64,000 nucleotides of DNA, from contig NC_003413.1 in assembly GCF_000007305.1 (NCBI RefSeq), positions 1,600,141-1,664,140 on the forward strand. The letters run 5' to 3'. The stretch is from Pyrococcus furiosus DSM 3638 (lineage in GTDB: Archaea > Methanobacteriota_B > Thermococci > Thermococcales > Thermococcaceae). Positions 8,233 through 17,659 of the stretch are shown here, piece after piece. The notes under the pieces are model-generated. The model made no database searches. It saw only the letters and a program-made list of their open reading frames with translations, and was not told the origin of the DNA. Both the position numbers and the translations under genes were made by a program. Each line of letters starts with the position of its first letter. The first letter of the stretch is position 1.

Positions 8233-9550
8233 CCTAGGGAAAGCACTTGCCAACACTCTAAAGAAGATAGCCAGAGCCAGCAGTGTGGATGAAGCTTTAA
8301 TCAAAGAGTTAGTTAGGGATATCCAGAGAGCTCTAATTCAAGCTGACGTAAACGTTAGACTAGTTCTTCAACTTACAAGAGAAATACAGAGAAGAGCACT
8401 GGAAGAGAAGCCTCCTGCAGGAATATCTAAGAAAGAACACATTATAAAAATAGTCTATGAAGAGTTAACAAAATTCCTCGGAACAGAAGCAAAGCCAATA
8501 GAAATCAAGGAGAAACCAACAATTTTGTTAATGGTTGGAATTCAGGGAAGTGGAAAAACTACAACGGTTGCAAAACTTGCGAGATACTTCCAAAAAAGAG
8601 GATATAAGGTCGGAGTTGTATGTTCAGATACCTGGAGACCTGGGGCTTATCACCAGCTTAGGCAACTTCTAGATCGTTACCACATAGAAGTGTTTGGAAA
8701 TCCTCAAGAAAAAGATGCCATAAAGTTAGCAAAAGAAGGAGTTGATTACTTCAAATCTAAAGGAGTAGACATAATAATAGTGGATACCGCGGGAAGGCAC
8801 AAAGAAGACAAGGCGTTAATTGAAGAGATGAAGCAAATAAGCAACGTAATACATCCTCATGAGGTTATACTTGTAATTGATGGAACAATAGGACAACAAG
8901 CATACAACCAGGCCTTAGCCTTTAAAGAAGCAACACCGATTGGCTCCATAATAGTCACAAAGCTCGATGGATCTGCCAAGGGAGGAGGAGCCCTTTCTGC
9001 AGTTGCCGCAACAGGGGCTCCAATAAAATTCATAGGTACGGGAGAAAAGATAGATGATATCGAGCCCTTTGACCCACCGAGATTTGTTTCAAGACTCTTG
9101 GGACTTGGAGATATTCAAGGATTGCTGGAAAAATTTAAGGAGTTAGAGAAAGAAGTTGAAATAAAAGAGGAAGACATTGAAAGATTCTTAAGGGGTAAAT
9201 TTACACTTAAGGACATGTATGCTCAGCTTGAAGCGATGAGAAAAATGGGGCCCCTAAAACAAATACTGAGAATGATTCCCGGGCTGGGATATTCCCTTCC
9301 CGATGACGTGATCTCAATCGGAGAAGAGAGGCTAAAGAAATTCAAAGTAATAATGGATTCAATGACAGAGGAAGAACTGCTAAATCCCGAGATAATAAAC
9401 TATTCCAGGATCAAGAGAATTGCAAGAGGATCAGGAACATCTACAAAGGATGTAAAAGAACTTTTAGATCAATATAGGCAGATGAAAAAGTTATTTAAGA
9501 GCATGAACAAGAGACAATTGAGCAGACTTGCCAGGAGGTTTGGTATGTAA
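8219..9550 (+). CDS. srp54: Signal recognition particle GTPase SRP54
   Basis: A 443-residue SRP54, the protein that binds signal peptides and 7S RNA and docks with FtsY (also in this window at 42727-43695). N domain residues 1-90. G domain with [10 protein letters not shown] (about 105), SDTWRPGAY (about 138), [10 protein letters not shown] (about 182) and [11 protein letters not shown] (about 244). The methionine-rich M domain runs from about residue 300 ([27 protein letters not shown]). Length is standard. The gene overlaps tmk upstream, and the next ORF starts within its stop codon. Confidence 0.97.
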
Positions 9551-9783
9551 TGGAAGCATTCATTCTAGTAATAACATATCCTGGAAAGGAAAAAGAGGTA
9601 TATGAGGCACTAAAGGCTAGGCCAGAAGTGAAGGAGATATACAGAGTTTACGGTGATTATGACATAGTAGCTAGAGTTGAAGTAAAAGACCTAAAAGACC
9701 TCGATAGATTCCACGATGAGGTTTTAAGAAAAATCACAGGTGTTGAGGTAAGTGAAACCCTTATTACAAGCTCTTACCAATAG
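9550..9783 (+). CDS. Stand-alone Lrp/AsnC ligand-binding (RAM) domain protein
   Basis: A 77-residue protein consisting only of the alpha-beta ligand-binding and assembly domain of Lrp/AsnC regulators, with no DNA-binding helix-turn-helix. VRVYGDYDIVARVEV-like core residues (YRVYGDYDIVARVE) match the family. Stand-alone forms assemble into decamers or octamers that bind amino acids and may modulate full-length regulators. A full-length AsnC-type regulator lies 0.5 kb downstream in the same gene string. The ATG overlaps the srp54 stop (TAATG). Confidence 0.88.
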   Translation: MEAFILVITYPGKEKEVYEALKARPEVKEIYRVYGDYDIVARVEVKDLKDLDRFHDEVLRKITGVEVSETLITSSYQ

Positions 9784-9792
9784 GTGAAGAGG

Positions 9793-10344
9793 GTGGAGAA
9801 GAAATTTATAGCCATTTATGATTTAGAAAGCGATAAGATTGAAATTATTGACGACAAGTTTAGATTTAAGTGCATAGAAGATTGCGGAAAGTGTTGCATA
9901 TATAATGAGATCCCTCTCAGGGAAGAAGATATCCAGAAAATCTTATCCCTCGGATATGAAGAAGAATATTTTGTTGACTATACAAAGATGTTTTACAGAG
10001 GGCCAAAGTTCCTGGGATATGGAATGAAAAAAAGACCTTTTGATGATGCCTGTGTATTTCTAGATCCAGAAACGAAGAAGTGTAGGATATATGAGCATAG
10101 ACCCGTTGCTTGCAGAATATATCCTTTTGTATTAGTTAAACATGAGAAAAAACTAGAGATTTATGTAAAGGAAGATCCCCGATGCCCTGGAATAAATTCT
10201 CCAGATGGAGAAGGTATTGTGGAGATAATCAAAAAGTATTTTATTCCAATTATTGAAGAATTAAAGGGTGAAATTAATGGAAATCGACGATCTCGACAGG
10301 AAGATTTTATCTCTTTTAATAGAAGACTCGAGACTGTCGTATAG
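9793..10344 (+). CDS. YkgJ-family cysteine cluster protein
   Basis: A 183-residue member of the YkgJ (CxxCxxCC) family, thought to bind zinc or iron-sulfur. The visible motif is CIEDCGKCC near the N-terminus, followed by CVFL ... KKCRIYEHRPVACRIYPF and DPRCPG. The GTG at 9793 was chosen because GGTGA (9783-9787) lies 5 bases before it; a GTG at 9784 overlaps that site. The last 68 bases overlap the start of the next gene in another frame, and the arginine-rich tail there (GNRRSRQEDF) is unlike the rest of the protein, so the C-terminus may be an unconserved extension. Confidence 0.78.
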   Translation: MEKKFIAIYDLESDKIEIIDDKFRFKCIEDCGKCCIYNEIPLREEDIQKILSLGYEEEYFVDYTKMFYRGPKFLGYGMKKRPFDDACVFLDPETKKCRIYEHRPVACRIYPFVLVKHEKKLEIYVKEDPRCPGINSPDGEGIVEIIKKYFIPIIEELKGEINGNRRSRQEDFISFNRRLETVV

Positions 10345-10723
10345 AGAAATAGCAAAAAAACTCAATGTTGCAGTTGGTACAATATACAACAGAATCAAAA
10401 AACTTGAAGATATGGGAGTAATTCAAGGATTTACAGTAAAGTTGAACTATGAGAAGTTAGGGTACGAGTTAACCGCAATTATTGGAATTAAAGCCCAGGG
10501 AAAGAAAATTAGAGAAATAGAGAGAATAATTGCAAGAGATAAGCATGTAACATGTGTGTATGATGTGACAGGAGAATATGACATAATTGTTATTGCAAAG
10601 TTTAGATCAAGAGAAGATATGAACAGGTTCGTAAAGAGCGTGCTAAGCGTTGATGGAGTTGAAAAAACAAATACACATGTTGCATTAGAAATAGTGAAAG
10701 AAGACTTCAGACTAGAACCTTAG
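10277..10723 (+). CDS. Lrp/AsnC family transcriptional regulator
   Basis: A 148-residue feast/famine regulator. The N-terminal winged helix (DLDRKILSLLIEDSRLSYREIAKKLNVAVGTIYNRIKKLE, about residues 4-43) binds DNA, and the C-terminal RAM domain (about 65-140, with VYDVTGEYDIIVIAKF) binds amino acids and drives assembly. ATG 10277 gives the family N-terminus MEIDDLDRKIL; a GTG three codons upstream overlaps the GGTGA-like site. The target genes are not evident. The gene overlaps its upstream neighbour by 68 bases and converges on the GfcR-like gene with overlapping stops. Confidence 0.9.
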   Translation: MEIDDLDRKILSLLIEDSRLSYREIAKKLNVAVGTIYNRIKKLEDMGVIQGFTVKLNYEKLGYELTAIIGIKAQGKKIREIERIIARDKHVTCVYDVTGEYDIIVIAKFRSREDMNRFVKSVLSVDGVEKTNTHVALEIVKEDFRLEP

Positions 10724-11433
10724 AGGTTAACCAGTGCCTCTACTGGAATGTTGTATTCTTCTTTGAGCCTTTCTACAATATCACCAACACTTATTAAGAA
10801 GAACATTCCAACTGGAATTGCTCCTGCCTGCCTGCAAAGCTCTACTAGAGCTCTTTGAGTTTCTCCACTTCTGACAACATCATCAACTATTAAAACTCTC
10901 TCCCCCTTTTTGAGTGCCCAGGTGGGAAGATAAAGGGTTGTGATACTTCCTGAAGCGCTTGGAATATAGTTAACTTCGTAGAATCTTTCAACTCCAACCT
11001 CTTTCTTCTTCTTTGCATAAACAACATCAACTCCTAATTCATTCGCAATCTGAACTGCTAAAGGAATGCCATCGGTTGCCGCGGTTAATATTTTTTCAAC
11101 TCCCACCTTCATGTACTTCAAAGCAACATCCTCAGAAATTAGAGCCAATAAGTTTGTATCACTTAATACGCTCATAGAATCAAAGAATCCATGCGAATCA
11201 AATCTCAGTCTCTTTTTCACTTCTTCCTCCAAGTTTAAATAGGGGGATAGCTTTTCAAACAACTCTCGTGCTCTCTCAACACTAGGAAGAACTTTCCCTT
11301 TCACATATCTATTGAGAACTGTTACTGGGAGACCAGTAATCTCCGATAAATCTTCATATGTGTATGTTTTCTTTAAAACCCTTAACATCCTGATTACCCT
11401 AAGCTTTTCTCTCACCGCTTCAAGTTGATTCAT
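10720..11433 (-). CDS. gfcR: GfcR-type regulator: helix-turn-helix fused to phosphoribosyltransferase
   Basis: A 237-residue protein with an N-terminal helix-turn-helix (YEDLSEITGLPVTVLNRYVKG, about residues 25-45) and a C-terminal type I phosphoribosyltransferase fold. The PRPP loop RVLIVDDVVRSGETQRA lies near residues 183-199. In haloarchaea GfcR activates sugar catabolism genes; the enzyme part probably senses a metabolite. The start at 11433 is preferred because a GGGGTGG sequence precedes it, while the ATG at 11448 has none. Its TATA box lies about 35 bases upstream. Confidence 0.85.
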   Translation of the reverse strand: MNQLEAVREKLRVIRMLRVLKKTYTYEDLSEITGLPVTVLNRYVKGKVLPSVERARELFEKLSPYLNLEEEVKKRLRFDSHGFFDSMSVLSDTNLLALISEDVALKYMKVGVEKILTAATDGIPLAVQIANELGVDVVYAKKKKEVGVERFYEVNYIPSASGSITTLYLPTWALKKGERVLIVDDVVRSGETQRALVELCRQAGAIPVGMFFLISVGDIVERLKEEYNIPVEALVNL

Positions 11434-11462
11434 TCTCCGCCACCCCATCTTAAGTTAACAAA

Positions 11463-11476
11463 AATTTGTATAAATG
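11463..11476 (-). promoter_or_regulatory. TATA box of the GfcR-like gene
   Basis: Minus-strand CATTTATACAAAT is located 30-43 bases before the chosen start codon. Confidence 0.5.
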
Positions 11477-11520
11477 AGTTTCGGAAAGGTTTGGAAAGAA
11501 AGCAAAGAAGTCTTCGAAAT

Positions 11521-11532
11521 CCTTAAAAACCC
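11521..11532 (+). promoter_or_regulatory. TATA box of tRNA-Val
   Basis: CCTTAAAAACCC is centred about 31 bases before the first tRNA base, the normal distance for an archaeal tRNA promoter starting at or near the mature 5' end. Confidence 0.5.
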
Positions 11533-11557
11533 ATTAGGAATCATCGTAAGTGGGAAA

Positions 11558-11635
11558 GGGCCCGTGGTCTAGACTGGTTATGACGCCGCCCTCACAAGGC
11601 GGAGGTCCGGGGTTCAAATCCCCGCGGGCCCACCA
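11558..11635 (+). tRNA. tRNA-Val (anticodon CAC)
   Basis: Full cloverleaf with acceptor stem GGGCCCG/CGGGCCC, D loop GTCTAGACTGGTTATGAC, anticodon stem CCGCC/GGCGG around loop CTCACAA (anticodon CAC at 11591-11593, reading GTG), T stem CGGGG/CCCCG with TTCAAAT, discriminator A and an encoded CCA at 11633-11635. There is no intron. A C/D box RNA begins within about 7 bases after the CCA, suggesting one transcript for both. Confidence 0.97.
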
Positions 11636-11641
11636 AAAGCG

Positions 11642-11700
11642 CAGAGATGATGACCGGTTTCGGATCCGATGGATGAGGACATCAGCTATCGCTGATCTCT
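11642..11700 (+). ncRNA. C/D box guide sRNA directly downstream of tRNA-Val
   Basis: Strict archaeal C/D architecture: box C ATGATGA (11647-11653), 12-base guide, box D' CCGA (11666-11669), 4-base spacer, box C' TGAGGA (11674-11679), 12-base guide CATCAGCTATCG (11680-11691), box D CTGA (11692-11695). Flanks AGAG and TCTCT form the terminal stem. It should guide 2'-O-methylation by fibrillarin/Nop5/L7Ae, with the target base opposite the fifth guide base before D or D'. Targets were not determined. No separate promoter is visible, so it is probably cut from the tRNA transcript. Confidence 0.8.
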
Positions 11701-12104
11701 CATTCTATTCTAATTCCCCAAAATCCAACTCTGTGACCTGGCTCCAGCTGAGGGGAATGGAGTATGTTTGATAAAGTCTTATGGAAAACAAAATAAGCGC
11801 TGCTCTTTTCCATCCTCTTTGCAGCCACACTTATAAACTCCCTCTTAAGCTCTGAATTTTTGTCGAACTTTATAAGTGCTGAAAACTTCTCTTCTGTGTC
11901 TAGGTCTTTGAGTGTTCCTAGGTATAAAGAAGGCGTCCCATATGCAAATCCAACAACATCAATTCTTTTTGGAGGATTAACCTCCCTTTTCATTTTTTCT
12001 GTGATAAAGCTGTATACACCCTCTCCTATTTTTGAGTTGTACTTGATTTCTTTCTTTACAACTATTCCCTCAAGGGTGTTAAATATCTCCAGCCTACTAA
12101 CCAT
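11700..12104 (-). CDS. Hypothetical protein, unknown function
   Basis: A 134-residue soluble protein that I do not recognise. It has a mixed alpha/beta composition, no cysteines and no membrane segment; the region VVGFAYGTPSLYLGTLKDLDTEEKFSALIKF looks like a compact beta-rich core. The start at 12104 (MVSRLEIF) lies about 25-35 bases after a TATA element, so its mRNA should be leaderless or nearly so. Its stop touches the 3' end of the C/D RNA on the other strand. It marks the left chromosomal edge of the composite transposon, which inserted about 110 bases upstream of it. Confidence 0.65.
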   Translation of the reverse strand: MVSRLEIFNTLEGIVVKKEIKYNSKIGEGVYSFITEKMKREVNPPKRIDVVGFAYGTPSLYLGTLKDLDTEEKFSALIKFDKNSELKREFISVAAKRMEKSSAYFVFHKTLSNILHSPQLEPGHRVGFWGIRIE

Positions 12105-12125
12105 CAACTTCGGATATTTTTTCGA

Positions 12126-12142
12126 TTATACTATAAATTTTT
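12126..12142 (-). promoter_or_regulatory. TATA box of the hypothetical gene at 11700-12104
   Basis: Minus-strand AAATTTATAGTATAATC lies about 30 bases before the start codon. The spacer between here and the transposon end (12143-12210) holds nothing else recognised. Confidence 0.5.
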
Positions 12143-12210
12143 CCGAAAATTTTTTGACAAATTGTTAAACGAGTTAATTACCTCATATGCAGAACCCAAA
12201 GAAAAACCTA

Positions 12211-12218
12211 CAGGAGGA
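12211..12218 (+). repeat. Left 8-bp target-site duplication of the composite transposon
   Basis: CAGGAGGA lies immediately outside the left end of IS copy 1 and recurs at 30074-30081 immediately outside the right end of IS copy 2. IS6-family insertions create 8-bp duplications. The inner flanks (13000-13007 ATTTTTCC and 29285-29292 CCTTCCCT) do not match each other, so the duplication belongs to the whole unit. Confidence 0.9.
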
Positions 12219-12999
12219 GATACTATTAGGATAAGCTGTGGGGTGTCAGGTTTAAGTTACTGGCAGTACTTTAGAAAAAGAAGGGGGAACATGAAGTCTG
12301 AAACCATTATTTACTGGGTGGTTTCAGCCTTAAAACCCTTTCGTCGCAACAAAATCCCACCAGAAAAGAAAATCAGGGGAGTAGAATTATACCTGCGAGG
12401 CCTCAGTTACCGGCAAACCGCCAGAATACTCAAAATCAGTCACGTAACAGTCTGGGAGGCAGTCCAAAAACTCGCAGAAGCAGTTTACAAGCCAAAAATC
12501 CTCGCAGTCAAAAAACAGCGAAACTTCATCGCAGTTGACGAAACAGTAATAAAAATCAACGGGAAGAAAAGATACCTCTGGGCTGCAATTGACGTTGAGA
12601 GCAAGGAAGTTTTAGCAGTCTGGATTACGACTGTTAGAAACTGGTGGGTTGCCAGGGATTTCATTCTGGTTGTTTTAAAGTCGTGTGAAGGGCAGCCTGT
12701 CTTTCTGGTTGACAGGGCGAGCTGGTATAAGTCTGCTTTTAAGAGTTTGAGGTTGGGTTATCTGCATGTGACTTTCGGGCCGAGGAACAGTGTTGAGCGC
12801 TGGTTTAGGACGTTGAAGGAGAGGACGAAGCGTTTCTGGAATAATTTCAGGGGTAAAGACTGGAGGAGGGTTCATAGGTTTGTTTTTCTGTTTGCCTTCT
12901 GGTATAATTTTGTCAGAATTCATTCTAGTTTTGGTGATCCGCCTGGTGATGTTACTGAATGGCTTCAGGAGGTGATGCCCCAGTTATCCTAACAGTATC
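12219..12999 (+). mobile_element. IS6-family insertion sequence, copy 1 (ISPfu type)
   Basis: A 781-bp element with 16-bp terminal inverted repeats: left GATACTATTAGGATAA (12219-12234), right TTATCCTAACAGTATC (12984-12999). The left repeat differs from the right by one base (A for G at position 7). The transposase fills most of the element. By eye it is otherwise the same as copy 2. Confidence 0.92.
12291..12992 (+). CDS. IS6-family transposase, copy 1
   Basis: A 233-residue DDE transposase. An N-terminal helix-turn-helix (GLSYRQTARILKISHVTVWEAV, about residues 44-65) is followed by the catalytic core with FIAVDETVIKI (first D), VFLVDRASWY (second D) and NSVERWFRTLKERTKRFW (E). The ATG at 12291 follows AAGGGGGAAC. 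The upstream frame is open to 12162, but that part crosses the inverted repeat and is chance. The first third of the gene is A/C-rich and the second half G/T-rich on the coding strand. Confidence 0.93.
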   Translation: MKSETIIYWVVSALKPFRRNKIPPEKKIRGVELYLRGLSYRQTARILKISHVTVWEAVQKLAEAVYKPKILAVKKQRNFIAVDETVIKINGKKRYLWAAIDVESKEVLAVWITTVRNWWVARDFILVVLKSCEGQPVFLVDRASWYKSAFKSLRLGYLHVTFGPRNSVERWFRTLKERTKRFWNNFRGKDWRRVHRFVFLFAFWYNFVRIHSSFGDPPGDVTEWLQEVMPQLS

Positions 13000-13061
13000 A
13001 TTTTTCCGGACGATGGGTTTAAATATGTTGAGGCATTTGAGAGATACTTGAGTGAGGGCCG

Positions 13062-13379
13062 ATGAAAGTTGCTGTGTACCTGCTGTTTCTCCAATCATTT
13101 TTCCTTTTGTATTACTCAGCCAGCGCTTTTGGAAGCGAAAGGTATATGTTGCTTATTTTTGGCCTTCTGAACTTTCTCCTTGCCTGGGGAATAGTTAAGG
13201 ATGAAAGAAGAGCTATAAAGATAACAATCGCATACAAGGGTGTGGATTTTTTCTTTGCACTCTTAATGCTGATGGGAGGAGCGATTTTTCAATCATTAAA
13301 CGCCGCAATAGATTTGGCAATACTTCATGATTTGATCGGGCTTTTTGGTAAAAAAGAAGAGCCTACGGAAGAAAGCTGA
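13062..13379 (+). CDS. Small membrane protein, unknown function
   Basis: A 105-residue protein with about three hydrophobic helices (VAVYLLFLQSFFLLYYSAS, YMLLIFGLLNFLLAWGIV, FFFALLMLMGGAIFQSL) and an acidic tail KKEEPTEES. I do not recognise a family. A TATA-like GTTTAAATAT lies about 40 bases upstream. It is the first cargo gene inside the composite transposon, and its end overlaps the convergent sugar kinase by 17 bases. Confidence 0.6.
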   Translation: MKVAVYLLFLQSFFLLYYSASAFGSERYMLLIFGLLNFLLAWGIVKDERRAIKITIAYKGVDFFFALLMLMGGAIFQSLNAAIDLAILHDLIGLFGKKEEPTEES

Positions 13380-14301
13380 ATTTCCTATGCTTCAAAACCT
13401 CTTCTAAACTCGGCACGCTCCAGGCTCCGCGTTTTGTAGTTGAGAGCGCAGCCACCAGGTTTGCAAAGCTTCCCAACTCTTTTAGCTCTTCTTTGGAGAA
13501 CTCCAGTATGTCAAGCTTGCCCATGTAGAAAAGAGATGCTAATAGGGCTGCCATGAAGGCATCTCCGGCTCCAGTGGTATCTACAGGCTCAACTTTAAAC
13601 GAAGGCACATCAACCCTTATGTCTTTGTGGATAATTGTACTTCCTTCAGCTCCTCTTGTTATCGCAACAAGAGCAAAGTTGAAGTCCTCAAGGGCTATTC
13701 CATTTTTGTTGAGGTACTCCAGCTCTCCATCTCCAATTTTTACTATATCTGCGAGCTTAAGGGCTTCTTCTATGTCTTTGAGCATTTCTTTCTCTCTTCC
13801 TCTCCACAAATCGAGTCTGATATTAACATCATAGCTGATGGGAACTTTTCCTTTGACCGCTCTAAGAACCTCGAACACTGTTGACCTGCTTGGTTCTCTC
13901 GCAAAGAGGACACTTCCAAAATGTAAAAGCTCAGCATCTCTCATAAAATCCCATTGTATCTCTTCCTTCCTTAGGTTAAAGTAAGCCACACCATCGTACA
14001 GTATAAACTCGGGCTTTGCTCCTATAAGCTGGACAAAGACTATTCCTGTATGTTTGTTAGTGTCCTTTATTATGTATTTTGTTTCAACTCTCTCTTTTTT
14101 GAGTTCTTCTATAAGAAATTCACCAAAAGGGTCGTCACCGACTTTGCTTATCAGTGCACTTTTTGCCCCAAGCCTTCTCAGACCAACTACAACATTCGCT
14201 GGAGCGCCCCCAGGATGCTTTTCAAATTCTCTAACGTCTTTTAGTTTTCCCTCTTCTTTTGCGATAAAGTCTATTAGAATTTCTCCTATTGCGTATATCA
14301 T
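13363..14301 (-). CDS. PfkB-family sugar kinase, probable fructokinase
   Basis: A 312-residue ribokinase-family kinase. The N-terminal signature GGAPANVVVGLRRLG (about residues 31-45) and the C-terminal signature DTTGAGDAFMAALLA (about 239-253, with the catalytic D in GAGD) are intact. A close homologue in the same island of T. litoralis was characterised as an ATP-dependent fructokinase giving fructose 6-phosphate, so I infer that activity here. It is divergent from malE and shares a 233-base control region with repeated ACTT-AAGT boxes that look like TrmB-type sites. Confidence 0.85.
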   Translation of the reverse strand: MIYAIGEILIDFIAKEEGKLKDVREFEKHPGGAPANVVVGLRRLGAKSALISKVGDDPFGEFLIEELKKERVETKYIIKDTNKHTGIVFVQLIGAKPEFILYDGVAYFNLRKEEIQWDFMRDAELLHFGSVLFAREPSRSTVFEVLRAVKGKVPISYDVNIRLDLWRGREKEMLKDIEEALKLADIVKIGDGELEYLNKNGIALEDFNFALVAITRGAEGSTIIHKDIRVDVPSFKVEPVDTTGAGDAFMAALLASLFYMGKLDILEFSKEELKELGSFANLVAALSTTKRGAWSVPSLEEVLKHRKFSFLP

Positions 14302-14331
14302 TCCAATCCCCCAAGGAGTATTGTTTAGGAG

Positions 14332-14370
14332 ACTTAAAGTTTTACTTTAGGGATGTTTGTACTTAAAGTA
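14332..14370. promoter_or_regulatory. Repeated ACTTAAAGT boxes upstream of the sugar kinase
   Basis: ACTTAAAGT at 14332-14340 and TACTTAAAGTA at 14360-14370 are near-palindromes 28 bases apart. The first coincides with the likely TATA region of the minus-strand kinase. They resemble the TACTTT...AGTA half-sites known for TrmB at the trehalose/maltose promoter, so the kinase may be under the same control. This is inference. Confidence 0.45.
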
Positions 14371-14456
14371 AATAAATAGCATGCTTATAGTTGAGCTATA
14401 GGTTCCATATAAAAACAGCAACTAGCATTTCGTTTAGGATGTGCATAGCATCATAA

Positions 14457-15887
<1,431 letters not shown>

Positions 15888-15928
15888 TTTTTGTTTTTTA
15901 CTTCTTAACACAAATGGAGGGGAAGATA

Positions 15929-16822
15929 ATGGATAATAACCTCACTTCCAAACTCAAGTATAGGGAAGCAAAACTTGGTTATTTAATGATACTCCCTCTT
16001 CTGACAGTAGTTTTAGTGTTCATAATCTTACCTGTTATGGGAACCTTTTGGATTAGCCTTCATAGGGATGTGACCTTTATTCCTGAAAAACCGTTTGTTG
16101 GACTGAGAAATTATTTACGCGTGTTATCTGCTCGAGAATTCTGGTATTCTACTTTTGTTACAGTATCTTTCTCGTTTGTTAGTGTTTCTCTAGAAACAAT
16201 ATTGGGATTAAGTTTTGCGCTAATATTGAATGAAAGACTCAAAGGGAGAGGGGTATTAAGAGCTATAGTTTTGATTCCCTGGGCAGTTCCAACAATCATC
16301 TCCGCGAGAACTTGGGAACTCATGTATAATTATAGCTATGGTCTTTTTAATTGGATATTGTCTATTCTTGGAGTAAGTCCAGTAAATTGGCTTGGGACTC
16401 CAATAAGTGCTTTTTTTGCTATCGTAATTGCTGATGTTTGGAAAACAACACCTTTTATGACTCTTTTACTGTTGGCAGGTTTGCAAGCCATTCCACAAGA
16501 CTTGTATGAAGCAGCCTTGATAGATGGTGCGAGCATGTTCGAGAGGTTTAAGAGTATTACTTTGCCTTTATTAAAACCGGTTTTGATTGTAGCACTTATA
16601 TTGAGAACTATTGATGCATTGAGGGTGTTTGATATAATCTATGTACTTACTGGTGGAGGCCCAGGAGGTGCTACCACGTCAATTTCTCTCTTAGCTTTCA
16701 ACTATTACAATCTTGGAGACTACGGAATTGGCTCTGCAATCTCGATTTTAACCTTTGTTCTAGTATTGTCGTTTACAATAGTGTACTTAAAAGTAGGAAG
16801 ATTCAGGGAGGGATTGAAATGA
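15929..16822 (+). CDS. malF: Trehalose/maltose ABC transporter permease MalF
   Basis: A 297-residue permease with about six membrane helices. The EAA loop contacting MalK is EAALIDGASMFERFKSITLPLLKP (about residues 199-222). ATG 15929 was chosen because GGAGGGG (15916-15922) precedes it; the ATG at 15914 overlaps that site. The stop overlaps the malG start (ATGA), indicating coupled translation. Confidence 0.93.
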   Translation: MDNNLTSKLKYREAKLGYLMILPLLTVVLVFIILPVMGTFWISLHRDVTFIPEKPFVGLRNYLRVLSAREFWYSTFVTVSFSFVSVSLETILGLSFALILNERLKGRGVLRAIVLIPWAVPTIISARTWELMYNYSYGLFNWILSILGVSPVNWLGTPISAFFAIVIADVWKTTPFMTLLLLAGLQAIPQDLYEAALIDGASMFERFKSITLPLLKPVLIVALILRTIDALRVFDIIYVLTGGGPGGATTSISLLAFNYYNLGDYGIGSAISILTFVLVLSFTIVYLKVGRFREGLK

Positions 16823-17655
16823 GAGAGGAAGTTCTAAAAAGAATATTACTAATTATCGGGGCCATATTAATGGCAATAATCTGTCTGTTTCCGTTTATAT
16901 GGATGATTGTTGTTTCCTTTGCAGAGGATCCAACGTTCTTAGGATCTCCGCTTGTAGAGTATAAATCTACTCTTGAGAATTATGTGAGGGTTTTAAGTGA
17001 TCCTACCTTGCATTTCCCAGCTTATTTAAAGAACAGTATAATTATAGCCAGCCTTGTAACTCTTACAACTGTCAGTATTTCTTCTCTTGCTGCATATGCA
17101 GTTTCAAGAATAGAGTTCAAAGGGAGATTACTGATCCCAATATTTGTGCTGGGACTCTCTATGTTTCCTCAGATAAGTCTAGTTGGTTATTTATTCAAGT
17201 TTATAGAAAAGTTAGGATGGGTGAACACCTATCAAGCCCTATATTTCCCTTATGTTGCCTGGACGCTTCCTCTTTCATTGTGGATTCTTCTAAGCTACTT
17301 TTCTCAACTTCCAAAAGATTTGGATGAAGCTGCAATGATTGATGGAGCATCCCGAATAAAGACTCTAACTACGATAATACTTCCTTTATCTGCTCCTGCT
17401 TTGTTTTCAACAGCATTATTAGTGTTCATTGCAGCATTTAATGAATTTATGTTTGCTTTGTTATTTACCACCGATCACAGGGCAAGAACAGTCCCTGTAG
17501 GTATAGCACTTTTCCAAGGAGTTCATGGTGAAATTCCATGGGGAAGCGTGATGGCAGCGTCGGTAATCTCTACGATCCCGCTTGTAATAATGGCATTGCT
17601 TTTCCAGAAATACATTGTTAGTGGTTTAACTGCTGGGGCACTAAAAGGAGAGTGA
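16819..17655 (+). CDS. malG: Trehalose/maltose ABC transporter permease MalG
   Basis: A 278-residue permease with six predicted helices. The EAA loop EAAMIDGASRIKTLTTIILPLSAP lies near residues 172-195. It pairs with MalF in the membrane to form the channel driven by a MalK dimer. The start overlaps the malF stop by 4 bases and treT follows after 4 bases. Confidence 0.93.
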   Translation: MREEVLKRILLIIGAILMAIICLFPFIWMIVVSFAEDPTFLGSPLVEYKSTLENYVRVLSDPTLHFPAYLKNSIIIASLVTLTTVSISSLAAYAVSRIEFKGRLLIPIFVLGLSMFPQISLVGYLFKFIEKLGWVNTYQALYFPYVAWTLPLSLWILLSYFSQLPKDLDEAAMIDGASRIKTLTTIILPLSAPALFSTALLVFIAAFNEFMFALLFTTDHRARTVPVGIALFQGVHGEIPWGSVMAASVISTIPLVIMALLFQKYIVSGLTAGALKGE

Positions 17656-17659
17656 TAGA

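Noticed and set aside
11550-11771. 73-codon plus-strand ORF
   Set aside because: It runs through the tRNA-Val and the C/D RNA, so it is not a protein gene.
12162-12290. In-frame N-terminal extension of the first transposase
   Set aside because: The extension crosses the terminal inverted repeat and target duplication, and differs from the extension in copy 2, so it is chance.
12675-12923. 82-codon minus-strand ORF in both IS copies
   Set aside because: It is duplicated only because the IS is duplicated, and is antisense to the transposase core with no SD or promoter.
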